Shown: positions 8,603-17,613, counted from the first letter of the stretch. The stretch is 64,000 nucleotides of DNA from Methylobacterium aquaticum (GCF_016804325.1 NZ_CP043627.1:6355001-6419000); one strand, 5' to 3'. Numbers and translations are program-made. The notes: generated by a model not told the origin, from the sequence alone.

Positions 8603-9078
8603 GGCGCTCCAGCCTCGCCCGGGCGGAAGAACAGGCCGGCCTGGAGGCTGGCGCCGATCCGCTCGGCCCGCGCGTGCAGGGCCTCCGCCTCGTCCGGGGC
8701 GAAGCACGAGGCGGCGGTCTCGCGGAACAGGGCGAGCCACCGCGCACAATGCTCCGGCCGCAAGGCGCCGAGCGCCTGGTGCCGGCCGAACGGATTGCCC
8801 TTGTAGCGGCCGGTCTTGAACAGGACCGAGGACCAGAACGCCTCGATCGTCGCCATGTGCCGCGGCCAGTCGGCCTCCGGAATCGCGGCGGCGAAGACCG
8901 GCCCGAGGAGCGGGTCGCCGCGGACGCGCCCGTAGAACGCCGCCAGGAAGGGGGCGAGGCCGCTCTCGTCCAGGATCATCCGAGCCGTCCCCGTCGGATG
9001 CCGGTCGGCGCAGGCCCGTGGAACAGGCGGCACCGGCTGTCCATCGACCGCGGCTCGCTCTGGGGGCGGCAGGGTCAT
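8584..9078 (-). CDS. Group III truncated hemoglobin
   Basis: The 164-residue product contains the globin core FLAAFYGRVRGDPLLGPVFA, the WPRHMATIEAFWSSVLF segment and the ALRPEHCARWLALF segment whose His is the likely proximal haem ligand. Group III truncated globins are single-domain haem proteins of uncertain, probably redox, function. Its ATG overlaps the stop of the upstream FAD oxidoreductase (ATGA), so translation is coupled. The N-terminal 35 residues are not globin-like, and a start at the internal ATG of MILDESGL is possible. The last codons overlap the edge of the TnpB-like remnant on the other strand, so the natural C-terminus may have been altered. Confidence 0.8.
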   Translation of the reverse strand: MTLPPPERAAVDGQPVPPVPRACADRHPTGTARMILDESGLAPFLAAFYGRVRGDPLLGPVFAAAIPEADWPRHMATIEAFWSSVLFKTGRYKGNPFGRHQALGALRPEHCARWLALFRETAASCFAPDEAEALHARAERIGASLQAGLFFRPGEAGAPTACPS

Positions 9079-10361
9079 CGGAAGCGCGCGTCGGTCAGGT
9101 GCGCGAGCTGGGCTCCGGCCTCGTAGAAGGCCTCCTTCAGCCGCCGCCGCGGCGCCGCGACCGGATCGGTGACCGGCAGCGGCAGCGCATCCTCGCCGAT
9201 CGTGCCCGCGACGAGCCCGGCGAGGCAGCGGCCGAAGACGGTACCCGGGGCGATGCCGCGGCCGTTATAGCCGCTGAACGAGACGACGTTCCGGCCGAGG
9301 CGGTGGACGCGCGGCAGGTTGTTCGCCGTCATGCCGATCTGGCCGTACCACTCGGTCTCGAAGGCGACGCCCGCGAGTTGCGGGAACAGCCGGGCGAGCG
9401 CCCTCCGGCCCCAGGCCCGGTGGATCGCAAGGCCCGGCCCGCGCAAGGCGCCGACGCTGCCGAAGACGAGACGGCCGGCCCGGTCGAACCGGAACGAGCT
9501 CAGCACCTCGCGGGTGTCCCAGACGCCCTGGCGCTCGGGCAGGATCGAGCGGCGCAGGTTGTCGCTCAAGGGCGCGGTCGCCATGTTGAAGTACGGCAGG
9601 TGGACCAGCTCCGCCCGGATCTCCGGCCAGACCGCGCTGGTATAGGCATTGGTCGCCACGATGACCTGGGCGGCCTCGACGGCGCCGCGCGGGGTATCGA
9701 GGCGCCAATGCGTCCCCGCATCGGCGACGGCGACGACCGGGCTGCCGGTATGGATGCGGGCCCCGGCCGCGATCGCCGCCGCCGCGAGGCCGCGGGCATA
9801 GGCGAGGGGCTGGATCGTGCCGGCCCGCGCATCGAGGAGCGCGCCGGCATAGGCGCGGGTGCCGACCTTCCCTGCGGTCTCCTCCGCGTCGAGCAGCCGG
9901 ACCGGAGCGCCGCGGGCCTGCCACTGGCGGGCGCGCTCCCGCAACTCGGCGAGGCCCTTCTGGCCGACGGCGCAATGCAGCGTTCCCTGGCGTTCGGGCT
10001 CGCAGGCGATGCCGTGCCGCTCGACGAGGTCGAACACGGCGGCGGGCGCCGCCCCGAGCAGGTCGAGGAGCCGTGAGCCGTACACGGCGCCGAGTTCGCC
10101 GGGCAGGTCGTCGGGCATGACCCACATCCCGGCATTGACGAGACCGACATTCCGGCCCGAACCGCCGAATCCGATCTCGACGCCCTCGAGAATCGCAACC
10201 CGCGCCCCGCCTTCCGCGAGGTGGAGCGCGGCGGACAGGCCCGTGAATCCGCCACCGACGATCGCCACGTCGACCGCCATCCGGCCCTCGAGCGGCAGCG
10301 TCTGCGGGGCCGGGGGAGCCGAGCGCTCCCAGAGGCCGTGGCTGCGCGGATCGTCTCTCAT
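9075..10361 (-). CDS. FAD-dependent oxidoreductase, DAO family (gamma-glutamylputrescine oxidase-like)
   Basis: The 428-residue product has the dinucleotide-binding motif GGGFTG at residues 36-41, the SGRNVGLVNAG segment typical of this family and a C-terminal SGYNGRGIAPGTVFG stretch that closes the FAD site. Such enzymes oxidise amines or amino acids with oxygen as acceptor. PuuB, which acts on gamma-glutamylputrescine, is the nearest family by eye. No other putrescine genes are nearby, so the substrate is open. It is the first gene of a two-gene unit with the truncated hemoglobin, joined by an ATGA overlap. Confidence 0.8.
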   Translation of the reverse strand: MRDDPRSHGLWERSAPPAPQTLPLEGRMAVDVAIVGGGFTGLSAALHLAEGGARVAILEGVEIGFGGSGRNVGLVNAGMWVMPDDLPGELGAVYGSRLLDLLGAAPAAVFDLVERHGIACEPERQGTLHCAVGQKGLAELRERARQWQARGAPVRLLDAEETAGKVGTRAYAGALLDARAGTIQPLAYARGLAAAAIAAGARIHTGSPVVAVADAGTHWRLDTPRGAVEAAQVIVATNAYTSAVWPEIRAELVHLPYFNMATAPLSDNLRRSILPERQGVWDTREVLSSFRFDRAGRLVFGSVGALRGPGLAIHRAWGRRALARLFPQLAGVAFETEWYGQIGMTANNLPRVHRLGRNVVSFSGYNGRGIAPGTVFGRCLAGLVAGTIGEDALPLPVTDPVAAPRRRLKEAFYEAGAQLAHLTDARFR

Positions 10362-10557
10362 GGATCGTCACTCACGATAGGTCGGACTGGAATCGGCGCG
10401 ACCGATACCGCGATGGGACGCACCCGTCCTGCGCGGCGGGAGCGGATCACCCCCACGCGGCCGATCCCGTGCGGGCCGGAATTCGCGTCTTGCCTCAACG
10501 GTGTGACATCCCCTCCCGTCGTCGCCCATCGCCGCCGGGCGGGAGACCTTCGGCCCG

Positions 10558-10611
10558 TCTCGATTCCGAATCGCAACGATTCCACGGCATGGCTGCGATT
10601 CGGAATCGAGA
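10558..10611. repeat. Perfect 18-bp inverted repeat with 18-bp spacer
   Basis: The left arm tctcgattccgaatcgca (10558-10575) is exactly matched by its reverse complement at 10594-10611. The core gattccgaatc is itself nearly palindromic. Its position about 400 bases from the first iteron suggests a protein-binding or structural site in the replication/partition region. Confidence 0.85.
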
Positions 10612-10644
10612 AGTCGGCGATGACGGCCACGGTTCCGGACGACG

Positions 10645-10692
10645 TGGATTCGAGACGATTTGGATTCGAAACGATCTGGATTCCAGACGACG
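10645..10692 (+). repeat. Three tandem 16-bp repeats
   Basis: The copies are tggattcgagacgatt (10645-10660), tggattcgaaacgatc (10661-10676) and tggattccagacgacg (10677-10692). They follow each other with no spacer. The shared TGGATTC core also echoes the GATTCCGAATC arms of the nearby inverted repeat, so one protein may bind both. Confidence 0.85.
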
Positions 10693-10816
10693 CGGCCGGT
10701 GCGAATCGCAAGGAAGCGTCGGACGCGCGCTGCCTTCGATCACGATGCGGGGCGCGTTCCCCGACGGCACGAACCGGCGCCCGGACTGTATTGCCGTCCC
10801 GGATGGGGGGAGCCTC

Positions 10817-10858
10817 GAGTCTTGGGCCTCCTGGATTGAGTCTTGGCCCTCCTCGATC
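10817..10858 (+). repeat. 21-bp tandem pair
   Basis: Two adjacent copies start gagtcttgg(g/c)cctcct and differ at a few positions (10817-10837 and 10838-10858). They lie between the 16-bp repeats and the AT-rich part of the origin. Confidence 0.7.
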
Positions 10859-10974
10859 GTGCATCGGCCTGGATCGTCGGAGCTTACTGACCGGTCGATG
10901 GCCGATGAGGGTGAGTCGCTGCTCTGCCTCCCTCGACTGGCACGAAAACCCGTTCCGTGCGAATCCGGGCTCTG

Positions 10975-11404
10975 TCGGACCGAAATACGCCCGTCCCTTG
11001 TCTTCCCAGAATCGAAAAATTTTTGCCAGCCGAAGGCGTTTCAAGAATCTGTTTCTATAGTTTTGATTCTAGGTTTTAGGCGCGCGATCCCACCCTAACG
11101 CGATGATCGTTAAGGTAAATTTCTGGTGGCCGGAGTCCCAAGTACGGCGCTGCCGGATCGATCTACGCCGCCGACAGATCGATGTACGGCGCATCGCGGA
11201 GTGATGTACGCCCGGATTCGGCTTATCCACAGCCGTCCACAGGACCCGTTTTTGTCACGACAGGCCGGACCGATGTACGGCACCTGTCAAAACCCGTGGC
11301 CGACCGATTCGCTTTTTTGGCAAAGCCGGACGGACCGAAATACGGTTGTTTTGGCAGCCCACCCCTTGCCCGGTTTTGTCACGCCGCGCCGGACCCATGT
11401 ACGG
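10975..11404. other. Replication origin (oriV) with eight iterons and an AT-rich stretch
   Basis: Eight imperfect iterons with consensus CCGGACCGATGTACGGC lie at 10975-10991, 11130-11148, 11153-11169, 11171-11190, 11196-11212, 11265-11281, 11326-11345 and 11389-11404. Two of them are embedded in 34-bp repeats (11247-11280 and 11371-11404) that match at 29 of 34 positions. An AT-rich, easily melted stretch lies at about 11010-11080 and a consensus DnaA box at 11223. All of this adjoins the 3' end of the rep gene, and the last iteron is inside its final codons. This is the standard make-up of an iteron-controlled theta origin. The function is inferred from structure. Confidence 0.8.
11223..11231 (+). 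promoter_or_regulatory. Consensus DnaA box
   Basis: The nine bases ttatccaca equal the strong bacterial DnaA box. It lies between the fourth and fifth iterons, as expected where host DnaA helps the plasmid initiator open the origin. Confidence 0.75.
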
Positions 11405-12593
11405 TGGATTTGTCACTGGACCGGTTGACCATCCGCAGCACCGGCTCGCGCTCGCCCTCGATGATGCTGAGGTCGTAATCGGGCAGCGGCACCGCCGCAT
11501 CGACGATCTCCTTGATCGCCTGACGGAACTTGTGCTTGGGCAGCTTCGAGCCGCTGCGCTTGTGGAGCTCGGTCATGCCGTAGCGGGCTTCCGTCTGCCC
11601 GGCCGCCTTGCGGGCGAGCCGGTAGAGGAACTTGGCGATCGGCCGGGTGATCAGGAAGTAATCCGGATTCAGGGTCAGGATCGACGGCTTGCCGTCGGGC
11701 TTGACGACGCCCTCGTAGACCCAGTCCGGAATGTCGATCTCGACCTGGTCGATGCGGTCGGCGCTGGTGCGCGACATGACCTTGTAGCGGCCGATCAGCG
11801 GAAACGCCTCGGTCTCGCGGCGACGGGTCTTGGCCTTGTCGCTCGACAGGTTGGTGATCTTGATCCGGGTCGCCTGCAGGCGGTCGAGCGCGCGTTCGAG
11901 GTCCTCGTACTGCTTGCCGCCGAGCTCGCGCCGGCAGAACTTCAGGATCTCCGAGGCGGCGGGCCGGTAGGTCCGGGGCGGCAGGGACGGGCGCAAGCCC
12001 TTGGAATCGTCGATCCGGTACTGGCGCGTCTGCTCCGCCAGGTGCGAGATCATGTTGATGACGATGTCGTAGTCGTAGGCGGTGGCGAGCCCGACCTCGG
12101 CGCCGCCCTCGATGGTGATGACCGAATCCTTCAATTCGTAGCGGATCACCCCCTCCCCCGTCGTCTTCGACAGGGCGAAGGGCGCGATGTCCATCAGGTT
12201 CATGTCGTCCTTGATCGGCGCGTCGTGGACGGTCGGCACGAAGAAGGCCAGCTGGGCGTCGTCGATCGGCGGCGGCCGGACGAGGGCGCGGGGCGGCCTC
12301 ACCACCTCGTGCTCGACGATCTTGGCGACTTCCTCGGCGCGGATCGCCTCGGCCAGGACCGTCAGGGATTTCCGGAGCGGTTCCTCCTCGCCGAAATCCG
12401 CGAGCTTGAGATCCGCGAAGGAGCGCCGGCTGTAGAAGCGCCGGACGCGGCTGAGGCCGTCCTTCGACAGGGGGGTGAACTCGTCCCCGCGCAGGTGCGC
12501 GACCTGCTGCGCGATGCCCTGCAGGTATTCGTTCTTCTCGTGGAGCGAGAGTTGGGCGAACTCCTCGCGCGTCTTGAGATGCAGCTTCGCCAT
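11379..12593 (-). CDS. Plasmid replication initiator (RPA/RepA-like)
   Basis: The ATG at 12593 follows GAGGAA at a fair distance and gives 404 residues beginning MAKLHLKTREEFAQLSLHEK. The middle contains ALSKTTGEGVIRYELKDS and TAYDYDIVINMISHLAEQ, then a C-terminal winged-helix-like region (PDWVYEGVVKPD, ITRPIAKFLYRLARKAAG). This matches the replication initiator protein A group common on alphaproteobacterial plasmids. Such proteins bind iterons and recruit the replisome. A TTG at 12611 is an alternative start. The final codons overlap the last iteron. No partition genes adjoin it in this window. Confidence 0.85.
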   Translation of the reverse strand: MAKLHLKTREEFAQLSLHEKNEYLQGIAQQVAHLRGDEFTPLSKDGLSRVRRFYSRRSFADLKLADFGEEEPLRKSLTVLAEAIRAEEVAKIVEHEVVRPPRALVRPPPIDDAQLAFFVPTVHDAPIKDDMNLMDIAPFALSKTTGEGVIRYELKDSVITIEGGAEVGLATAYDYDIVINMISHLAEQTRQYRIDDSKGLRPSLPPRTYRPAASEILKFCRRELGGKQYEDLERALDRLQATRIKITNLSSDKAKTRRRETEAFPLIGRYKVMSRTSADRIDQVEIDIPDWVYEGVVKPDGKPSILTLNPDYFLITRPIAKFLYRLARKAAGQTEARYGMTELHKRSGSKLPKHKFRQAIKEIVDAAVPLPDYDLSIIEGEREPVLRMVNRSSDKSTVHGSGAA

Positions 12594-12977
12594 CGGATAC
12601 CGGTTCCTCAAGCGCTACCATAGCACGGGACTGTGTTGCGCATTCGTCTCCGGAATCCGGGTGCCGGCCGGTTCGGTCTGGATGGTGAGCGCCGCGTGAC
12701 CGGCGGCCAGCCGGCCGCTCATCTTTGCGCCAGCCCGTCGAAAGGGTGCGCCATGATCGGCCTCGCCCGCCGCCGAATGCCTCATGGTGCGCGGCGTGGC
12801 CGGAACGATCCGCCCGGACGTGGTCTTCCCGGACGTGATCGTCGGGGACGGGCACCGCGTCGGCCTCCGCGGCCACGATCGCGCGCCGGGTCGGTCGCGC
12901 CGTCGACGACAGGTCTCGCGATCCTGCCGGACCAGGTAAGAGTTCTCCCAGCGGCGCAGGATGAGAGGAGCCGATCA
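12594..12977. other. Intergenic region between rep and the helicase gene
   Basis: The two genes diverge from this 384-base stretch, so it should hold both promoters. I see no clear gene, repeat or consensus promoter in it. The frame of the helicase is open here, but the codons look non-coding and the ribosome site at 12965 favours the start at 12978. Confidence 0.5.
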
Positions 12978-15116
12978 GTGGCACGCAAGCGGGTCCAACC
13001 CACGACCGAGATTCTGAGCGAGATCGTCGCGCGTCTCGGGCCGTCGCCCCGGGCCGTCGATCTCGACGCTTTGCGCGCTCACCTCGCCCTGCCGGAATTC
13101 GGAGGCGACGTCGACGAGGCCCGGGTCGCCCGCGCCCTGCGGGCGATGAAGGCCAACCGCGCCTTCGCGGAGACCGGCGTCGATGCGCTGCGGCGGGCGG
13201 TGCCGGCCCTCCGGGCCACGGTCTCGGGGGGTCAGGCCATCGCGTGGACCATCCGGGTCGCGATCCCGCTCCTCGATGACGGCCGCCTGGAGCTGAGGGT
13301 CGATGCGCCTGCGGACGCGGCCGCCATCGGCATCCTGCGGGGCATGGCGCACCGCAACGACCCGAAATGGCGGGTCGAGGAGCTGCGCGCGGCGGTGACC
13401 CAGCTCGCCACCCGGATCACCGGCGAGCTGCGCCGGCCCGTGGAGCGCCTTCGGGAGCAGATCCGGCTCGATCTGCGCGAGGTCGGGGCCGACGCGTCCG
13501 CCTACATCGCACAGCTCGACCGCTCGCTGCGCTCACGACCGTTTCCGTTCGACGCCGATCTCGGCTCCTCGCTGTTCCACACCCTCACCCCGGTGCGCAA
13601 ACGCGCCAGGACGGTGGCGCGCCAGGATTCCCGTCTCCGGCGTCTCCAGGATCGCGTCGGATTCGGCGCGTACATCGAAAAATTCACCGCGGCGCGCCGG
13701 CTCAACCGGCGCATCCGGTTCCACATGGGCCCCACCAACTCGGGCAAGACCTACGCCGCCCTCACGGCGCTGACCGAGGCCGCGACCGGCACCTACCTCG
13801 CGCCCCTGCGGCTCCTGGCGCTGGAGAACTACGAGGCGCTGCAGGCGCGCGGCTTGCGCGCCGGCATGGTCACGGGCGAGGAGGTGCTCGGCGAGGACAG
13901 GCCGACCCACACCGCGCGCACGATCGAGACGGCGGACCTGACGCGCCCCGTCGACGTCGCGGTGATCGACGAGATCCAGATGCTCTCCGATCCGGATCGC
14001 GGCTGGGCCTGGACCAACGCGCTGTTCGGGGTGCCGGCCAAGACCGTCATCGTGTGCGGATCGGACGACGCCCTGGCCTATGTCCGGCGCGCCGCCGAGG
14101 CGGCGGGCGAGTCGCTGGAGGTCATTCCCTTCGAGCGCAAGACGCCGCTCGTCCTCATGGACGAGCCCGTCCCCCTGGAGAAGGTCGAGCCCGGCGACGC
14201 CGTCGTCGCCTTCTCGCGCCGTGCCGTCCACGAGAACCGCGAGGTCCTGGTCGCCGCCGGCCACAGCGTGGCGACGATCTACGGCGCCCTGTCGCCGGAG
14301 GTGCGACGGGCGGAGGCCGCCCGCTTCCGCTCCGGCGAGGCGAACGTGCTGGTGACCACCGACGCGATCGGCATGGGGCTGAATCTCGGTCCGCTGAAAC
14401 GCATCGTGTTCTCGGCGGTGCGCAAGTTCGACGGCGTCCAGGAGCGGGCGCTGACCAACTCGGAGATTCGGCAGATCGCCGGCCGGGCCGGCCGCTTCGG
14501 CCATCAGGAGGTCGGCTACGTCGCCGCCGCGGACGAGACCGGCATCGCGCCCCTGCGGACCGCGCTCGGCGGCGCGCCGACGGCGCCGGCGGCCGATACG
14601 CGCTTCTTCGTCCGGCCCGACCTGATCGCGATCACCTCGGTCGCCGAGGAGATGCAGACCGAGAGCCTGCGCGAGGTGCTGGCGCATTTCGCCCGCGCGA
14701 CCTTCTATGCCGGCTCGCCGTTCCAGCCCTCCGCCCTGGAGGAAATTCTCGAGGTCGCCCGGCTGGTCGACCGCGCCCGCTTGCCGATCCAGGAAAAGTT
14801 CGTCTTCTCCGTCTGCCCCGTGGACCGGCGCGACGAGATCGCGATGTCGGTGCTGGAACGGTGGACCCAGGCCCGCGCCGCGGGGGTGGGCGTGCCGGCG
14901 TTGCGCGCCAACCTGCGGGGAGAGCTCGATTATCAGGAGCGCACGGTCAAGCTCGCCAGCGCCTATCTGTGGCTGTCACGGCGGTTTCCCGAGACGTTCG
15001 ACGACGACGAGGCGATTCGGGCGATGCGCGGCCAGGCCAACGACGCCATCGAGCAGCACCTGCGGGAGACCGCCACGCGCAAGGCCGAGCGGCGCACGCG
15101 ACGATCGGCCCGGTGA
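12978..15116 (+). CDS. SUV3-type DExH RNA/DNA helicase
   Basis: GTG at 12978 after GAGAGGAG gives 712 residues. Motif I is GPTNSGKT (251-258), motif II DEIQ (331-334) and motif VI QIAGRAGRFG (499-508). The GPTNSGKT and DEIQM signatures are those of the mitochondrial SUV3 helicase group rather than ordinary DEAD-box proteins. A helical N-terminal domain of about 240 residues precedes the motor, and the C-terminal part has the SUV3-like helical region followed by a basic Arg-rich tail. SUV3 proteins unwind RNA, RNA/DNA and DNA, and bacterial members are known in alphaproteobacteria. Placement beside a plasmid origin is unusual. A role in replication or plasmid RNA turnover is only a guess. Confidence 0.85.
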   Translation: MARKRVQPTTEILSEIVARLGPSPRAVDLDALRAHLALPEFGGDVDEARVARALRAMKANRAFAETGVDALRRAVPALRATVSGGQAIAWTIRVAIPLLDDGRLELRVDAPADAAAIGILRGMAHRNDPKWRVEELRAAVTQLATRITGELRRPVERLREQIRLDLREVGADASAYIAQLDRSLRSRPFPFDADLGSSLFHTLTPVRKRARTVARQDSRLRRLQDRVGFGAYIEKFTAARRLNRRIRFHMGPTNSGKTYAALTALTEAATGTYLAPLRLLALENYEALQARGLRAGMVTGEEVLGEDRPTHTARTIETADLTRPVDVAVIDEIQMLSDPDRGWAWTNALFGVPAKTVIVCGSDDALAYVRRAAEAAGESLEVIPFERKTPLVLMDEPVPLEKVEPGDAVVAFSRRAVHENREVLVAAGHSVATIYGALSPEVRRAEAARFRSGEANVLVTTDAIGMGLNLGPLKRIVFSAVRKFDGVQERALTNSEIRQIAGRAGRFGHQEVGYVAAADETGIAPLRTALGGAPTAPAADTRFFVRPDLIAITSVAEEMQTESLREVLAHFARATFYAGSPFQPSALEEILEVARLVDRARLPIQEKFVFSVCPVDRRDEIAMSVLERWTQARAAGVGVPALRANLRGELDYQERTVKLASAYLWLSRRFPETFDDDEAIRAMRGQANDAIEQHLRETATRKAERRTRRSAR

Positions 15117-15273
15117 GGAAAGCCGGTCACGACCCGGCGGCTCTACGGGAGGCGCCCGATCGCATCGTCGCGCTTCGCGCTCCGATCGATCACGCTCAGG
15201 CGTACGAGGCCTCCGGCTTCGCCGCGCGGGCCTGCCGATGCGGCCTCCGGACGGCTCGTCCGGCAGTCGCGTC

Positions 15274-15520
15274 AGAACCTGTTTGAGCAGAGCGATTTAA
15301 AAAACTGAGAAAAATCAGGAGATATCCTACCCTTCCACCTCATCCTGAGGTGTTAGTCGATTGCAGATCGACTGACCTCGAAGGAGGGCTCCAGAAGCCT
15401 CGGCGATCCCTGGAGCCCTCCTTCGAGGCTCACTTCGTTCGCACCTCAGGATGAGGTTAGAGGGTAGGATGATCCCGCCCGCCTCAAGTCTTGGGTAGAA
15501 GTCCTGCTCAAACAGGCTCT
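15274..15520. mobile_element. MITE-like element, copy 1 (247 bp)
   Basis: The ends are agaacctgtttgagcag and its inverted counterpart ctgctcaaacaggctct, matching at 16 of 17 positions. Inside are nested palindromes including cctcatcctgaggtg, and ggagggctccag facing ctggagccctcc. There is no coding capacity. Related elements lie at 24547 and 58802. The right end provides the T of the aroQ stop codon (TCA on this strand), so the element sits flush with that gene and may end its transcript. Confidence 0.75.
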
Positions 15521-15972
15521 CAGGTCCTGCGCTCGTCGAGGAGCAGGCGCATCGCGTCGAGCGCGATTCCGTAGCCGCTCGGGCCGAGGCCGGCGACGAC
15601 GGCCGTGGCGGCCCGCGAGACCAGCGAGCGGTGGTAGATCTCCTCGCGCCGGTGGATGTTCGAGATGTGCAGTTCGATCTTCGGACCCTCGAACATCTTG
15701 AGCGAATCGAGCAACGCGACCGAGGTGAAGCTGTAGCCGGCCGGGTTGATGATGATCCCGGCGGCGCGCTTGCGCGCCTCGTGCACGCTCTCGATGAGCA
15801 CGCCCTCAATGTTGGTCTGGCGGAAGTCGATGGCGAGGCCCTGGGTCGCGGCCCGCGCGCGGCAGGCCGCCTCGATCTCGGCGAGCGTCGTGCTGCCGTA
15901 GATCGCCGGCTCGCGCTCGCCGAGCAGGTTGAGGTTCGGCCCGTTCAGGACGAAGACGATCGGCTCGCTCAT
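15520..15972 (-). CDS. aroQ: Type II 3-dehydroquinate dehydratase
   Basis: The 150-residue product shows the hallmark N-terminus VFVLNGPNLNLLGEREPAIY, the NPAGYSFTSVALLDSL loop and the HISNIHRREEIYHRS segment with the catalytic His. It interconverts 3-dehydroquinate and 3-dehydroshikimate, serving aromatic biosynthesis or quinate breakdown. It lies 33 bases downstream of an amino-acid-type ABC ATPase in the same orientation, so it is probably the last gene of that importer operon. That placement favours a catabolic role such as quinate or shikimate use. The stop codon touches a MITE-like element. Confidence 0.92.
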   Translation of the reverse strand: MSEPIVFVLNGPNLNLLGEREPAIYGSTTLAEIEAACRARAATQGLAIDFRQTNIEGVLIESVHEARKRAAGIIINPAGYSFTSVALLDSLKMFEGPKIELHISNIHRREEIYHRSLVSRAATAVVAGLGPSGYGIALDAMRLLLDERRT

Positions 15973-16005
15973 GAGAACTCCCTCCCCCCGCAGAAACCCC
16001 GCGGG

Positions 16006-16764
16006 TCAGTGATGCGCCAGGATCTCGCCGAGGAAGGTGCGCGCCCGCGGATGCTGCGGGCTGCGGAAGAAGGCCTCGGGGGCGGCCTCCTCCAGGATCG
16101 CGCCGTCGGCCATGAAGATCACCCGGTCGGCGACCTGGCGGGCGAAGCCCATCTCGTGGGTGACGCACACCATCGTCATGCCGTCGCGGGCGAGCCCGAT
16201 CATGGTGTCGAGCACCTCCTTGACCATCTCCGGGTCGAGGGCCGAGGTCGGCTCGTCGAACAGCATGACCTTGGGCTCCATGCAGAGCGCCCGGGCGATC
16301 GCGACGCGCTGCTGCTGGCCGCCCGAGAGCTGCGCCGGGTACTTGCCCGCCTGCTCGCCGATGCGGACCCGCTCCAGGTAGCGGCGCGCGATCGCCTCGG
16401 CCTCGGCCTTCTTCGTGCCTCGCACCCGCATCGGCGCCAGCGTGCAGTTCTCCAGCACCGTCATGTGCGGAAACAGGTTGAAGCTCTGGAACACCATGCC
16501 GACCTCGCGGCGCACCGCGTCGACGGCCCGGGCCGAATCGTCGAGGGCGATGCCGTCGACCACGATCCGCCCCGTCTGAATCGTCTCGAGGTGGTTGATG
16601 CAGCGGATCAGCGTCGACTTGCCCGAGCCCGAAGGCCCGCACAGGACGATCTTCTCGCCCCGGCGGACCTCCAGGTTCACCCCCTTGAGGGCGTGGAAGT
16701 CACCGTACCACTTGTCCACGCCGTGCATCGCGATGAGGGGGCTGTCCGCCTGGTTCGGTGACAC
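16006..16764 (-). CDS. Polar amino-acid-type ABC importer, ATP-binding protein
   Basis: The 252-residue product has Walker [10 protein letters not shown], signature [15 protein letters not shown] and Walker [13 protein letters not shown], with the [17 protein letters not shown]-loop region of the GlnQ/HisP group. It energises import together with the two permeases and binding protein just upstream on the same strand. The 16-base gap to the binding-protein gene supports one operon, and aroQ follows. Confidence 0.92.
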   Translation of the reverse strand: MSPNQADSPLIAMHGVDKWYGDFHALKGVNLEVRRGEKIVLCGPSGSGKSTLIRCINHLETIQTGRIVVDGIALDDSARAVDAVRREVGMVFQSFNLFPHMTVLENCTLAPMRVRGTKKAEAEAIARRYLERVRIGEQAGKYPAQLSGGQQQRVAIARALCMEPKVMLFDEPTSALDPEMVKEVLDTMIGLARDGMTMVCVTHEMGFARQVADRVIFMADGAILEEAAPEAFFRSPQHPRARTFLGEILAHH

Positions 16765-16780
16765 CGGATTATTCTCCCTC

Positions 16781-17613
16781 TCAGCTCACGGTGAAGGGCA
16801 CGCCCTCGATGCGCTCGGGCATCGGCGGCTGCTCGGCCTTCATCCACTTGTCGGTGATCTTCTTGAGTTCGCCGTTGGCCTTGATCGTATCGATGAAGGT
16901 GTTGATGAAGGCGTTCATCTCCTTCTCGCCGAGCCGCGTGCAGGCGCCGTTATAGATGTTCGTGAAGGTCAGCTTCTGCTCGAACACACCCGGCTTCGCC
17001 TCCTCGAGGCGGCGGATGTAGAAGATGTTGCCGCCGACCGCCTGCGCCTGGCCGGAGACCACGGCCTGGATCGCCGCGGCATCGCCGTCGAGCCGCAGGA
17101 TGTTGGTGCCGGGGGGGCGTTGCGCGTCACCTCGGTGTCCTGGGCCGCGGCGCGGGGCACCGCGATGGTGATCTTGCCCATGTCGGCGTTCGACTTGATC
17201 GCGACGGTCTTGGGGGCGAGCAGCACGATCTGGTTGGCGACGTAGGGTTTCGAGAACTGCACAGCCTTGGCGCGGTCGGGGAACATCGCCATCGTGGCGA
17301 ACAGCACGTCGCAGCGGCCGGAGGTCAGGGCCGGGATGCGGTTGGCCACTTCGAGCGGCATGAACTGGGCGGTCACGCCGAGTTCCTTGGCGAAGAGCTC
17401 GCCGATATCCGCGTCGATGCCCTCCTGCTTGCCGGTGCTGTTGACGAAGCCCCAGGGCGGGTTGTCGCCCTGGATGCCGATGATGACGCGGCCCCGCTTC
17501 TTGATCTGCTCGGGCGTGACGGCGAGCGCCCGGCCGGTCATCAGGGCGGGCAGGGCGAGTGCGGCGCCCGCTCCCGCGATGAGCGTGCGGCGGCTGACGG
17601 TGTGGCGTTGCAT
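16781..17613 (-). pseudogene. Solute-binding protein of a polar amino-acid-type ABC importer, frameshifted
   Basis: The N-terminal frame from the ATG at 17613 has an export signal with twin arginines (SRRTLIAGAGAALALPALM) and the family-3 binding-protein start RVIIGIQGDNPPWGFV. The C-terminal half (VGGNIFYIRRLEEAKPG, ending EGVPFTVS) lies in another frame. They join if one base is added to the seven-G run at 17111-17117, giving NAPPGTNILRLDGDA across the junction. The rest of the importer is intact, which argues for a missed base in sequencing. If real, the importer would lack its binding protein. Confidence 0.85.

Larger units (their letters stand above)
10362..10974. other. Non-coding repeat-rich region left of the origin
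   Basis: No convincing gene is present. The stretch holds a perfect 18-bp inverted repeat, three tandem 16-bp repeats and a 21-bp tandem pair, each annotated separately. Repeats of this density beside a rep gene usually belong to copy-number control, incompatibility or partition. No parA or parB gene is in the window. Confidence 0.6.

Noticed and set aside
10975..11404. Iterons read as a promoter-operator array for a transporter
   Set aside because: No gene starts beside them in the right orientation, while rep, a DnaA box and an AT-rich stretch adjoin them.
12633..12977. N-terminal extension of the SUV3-type helicase
   Set aside because: The codons look non-coding, and a good ribosome site precedes the GTG at 12978.
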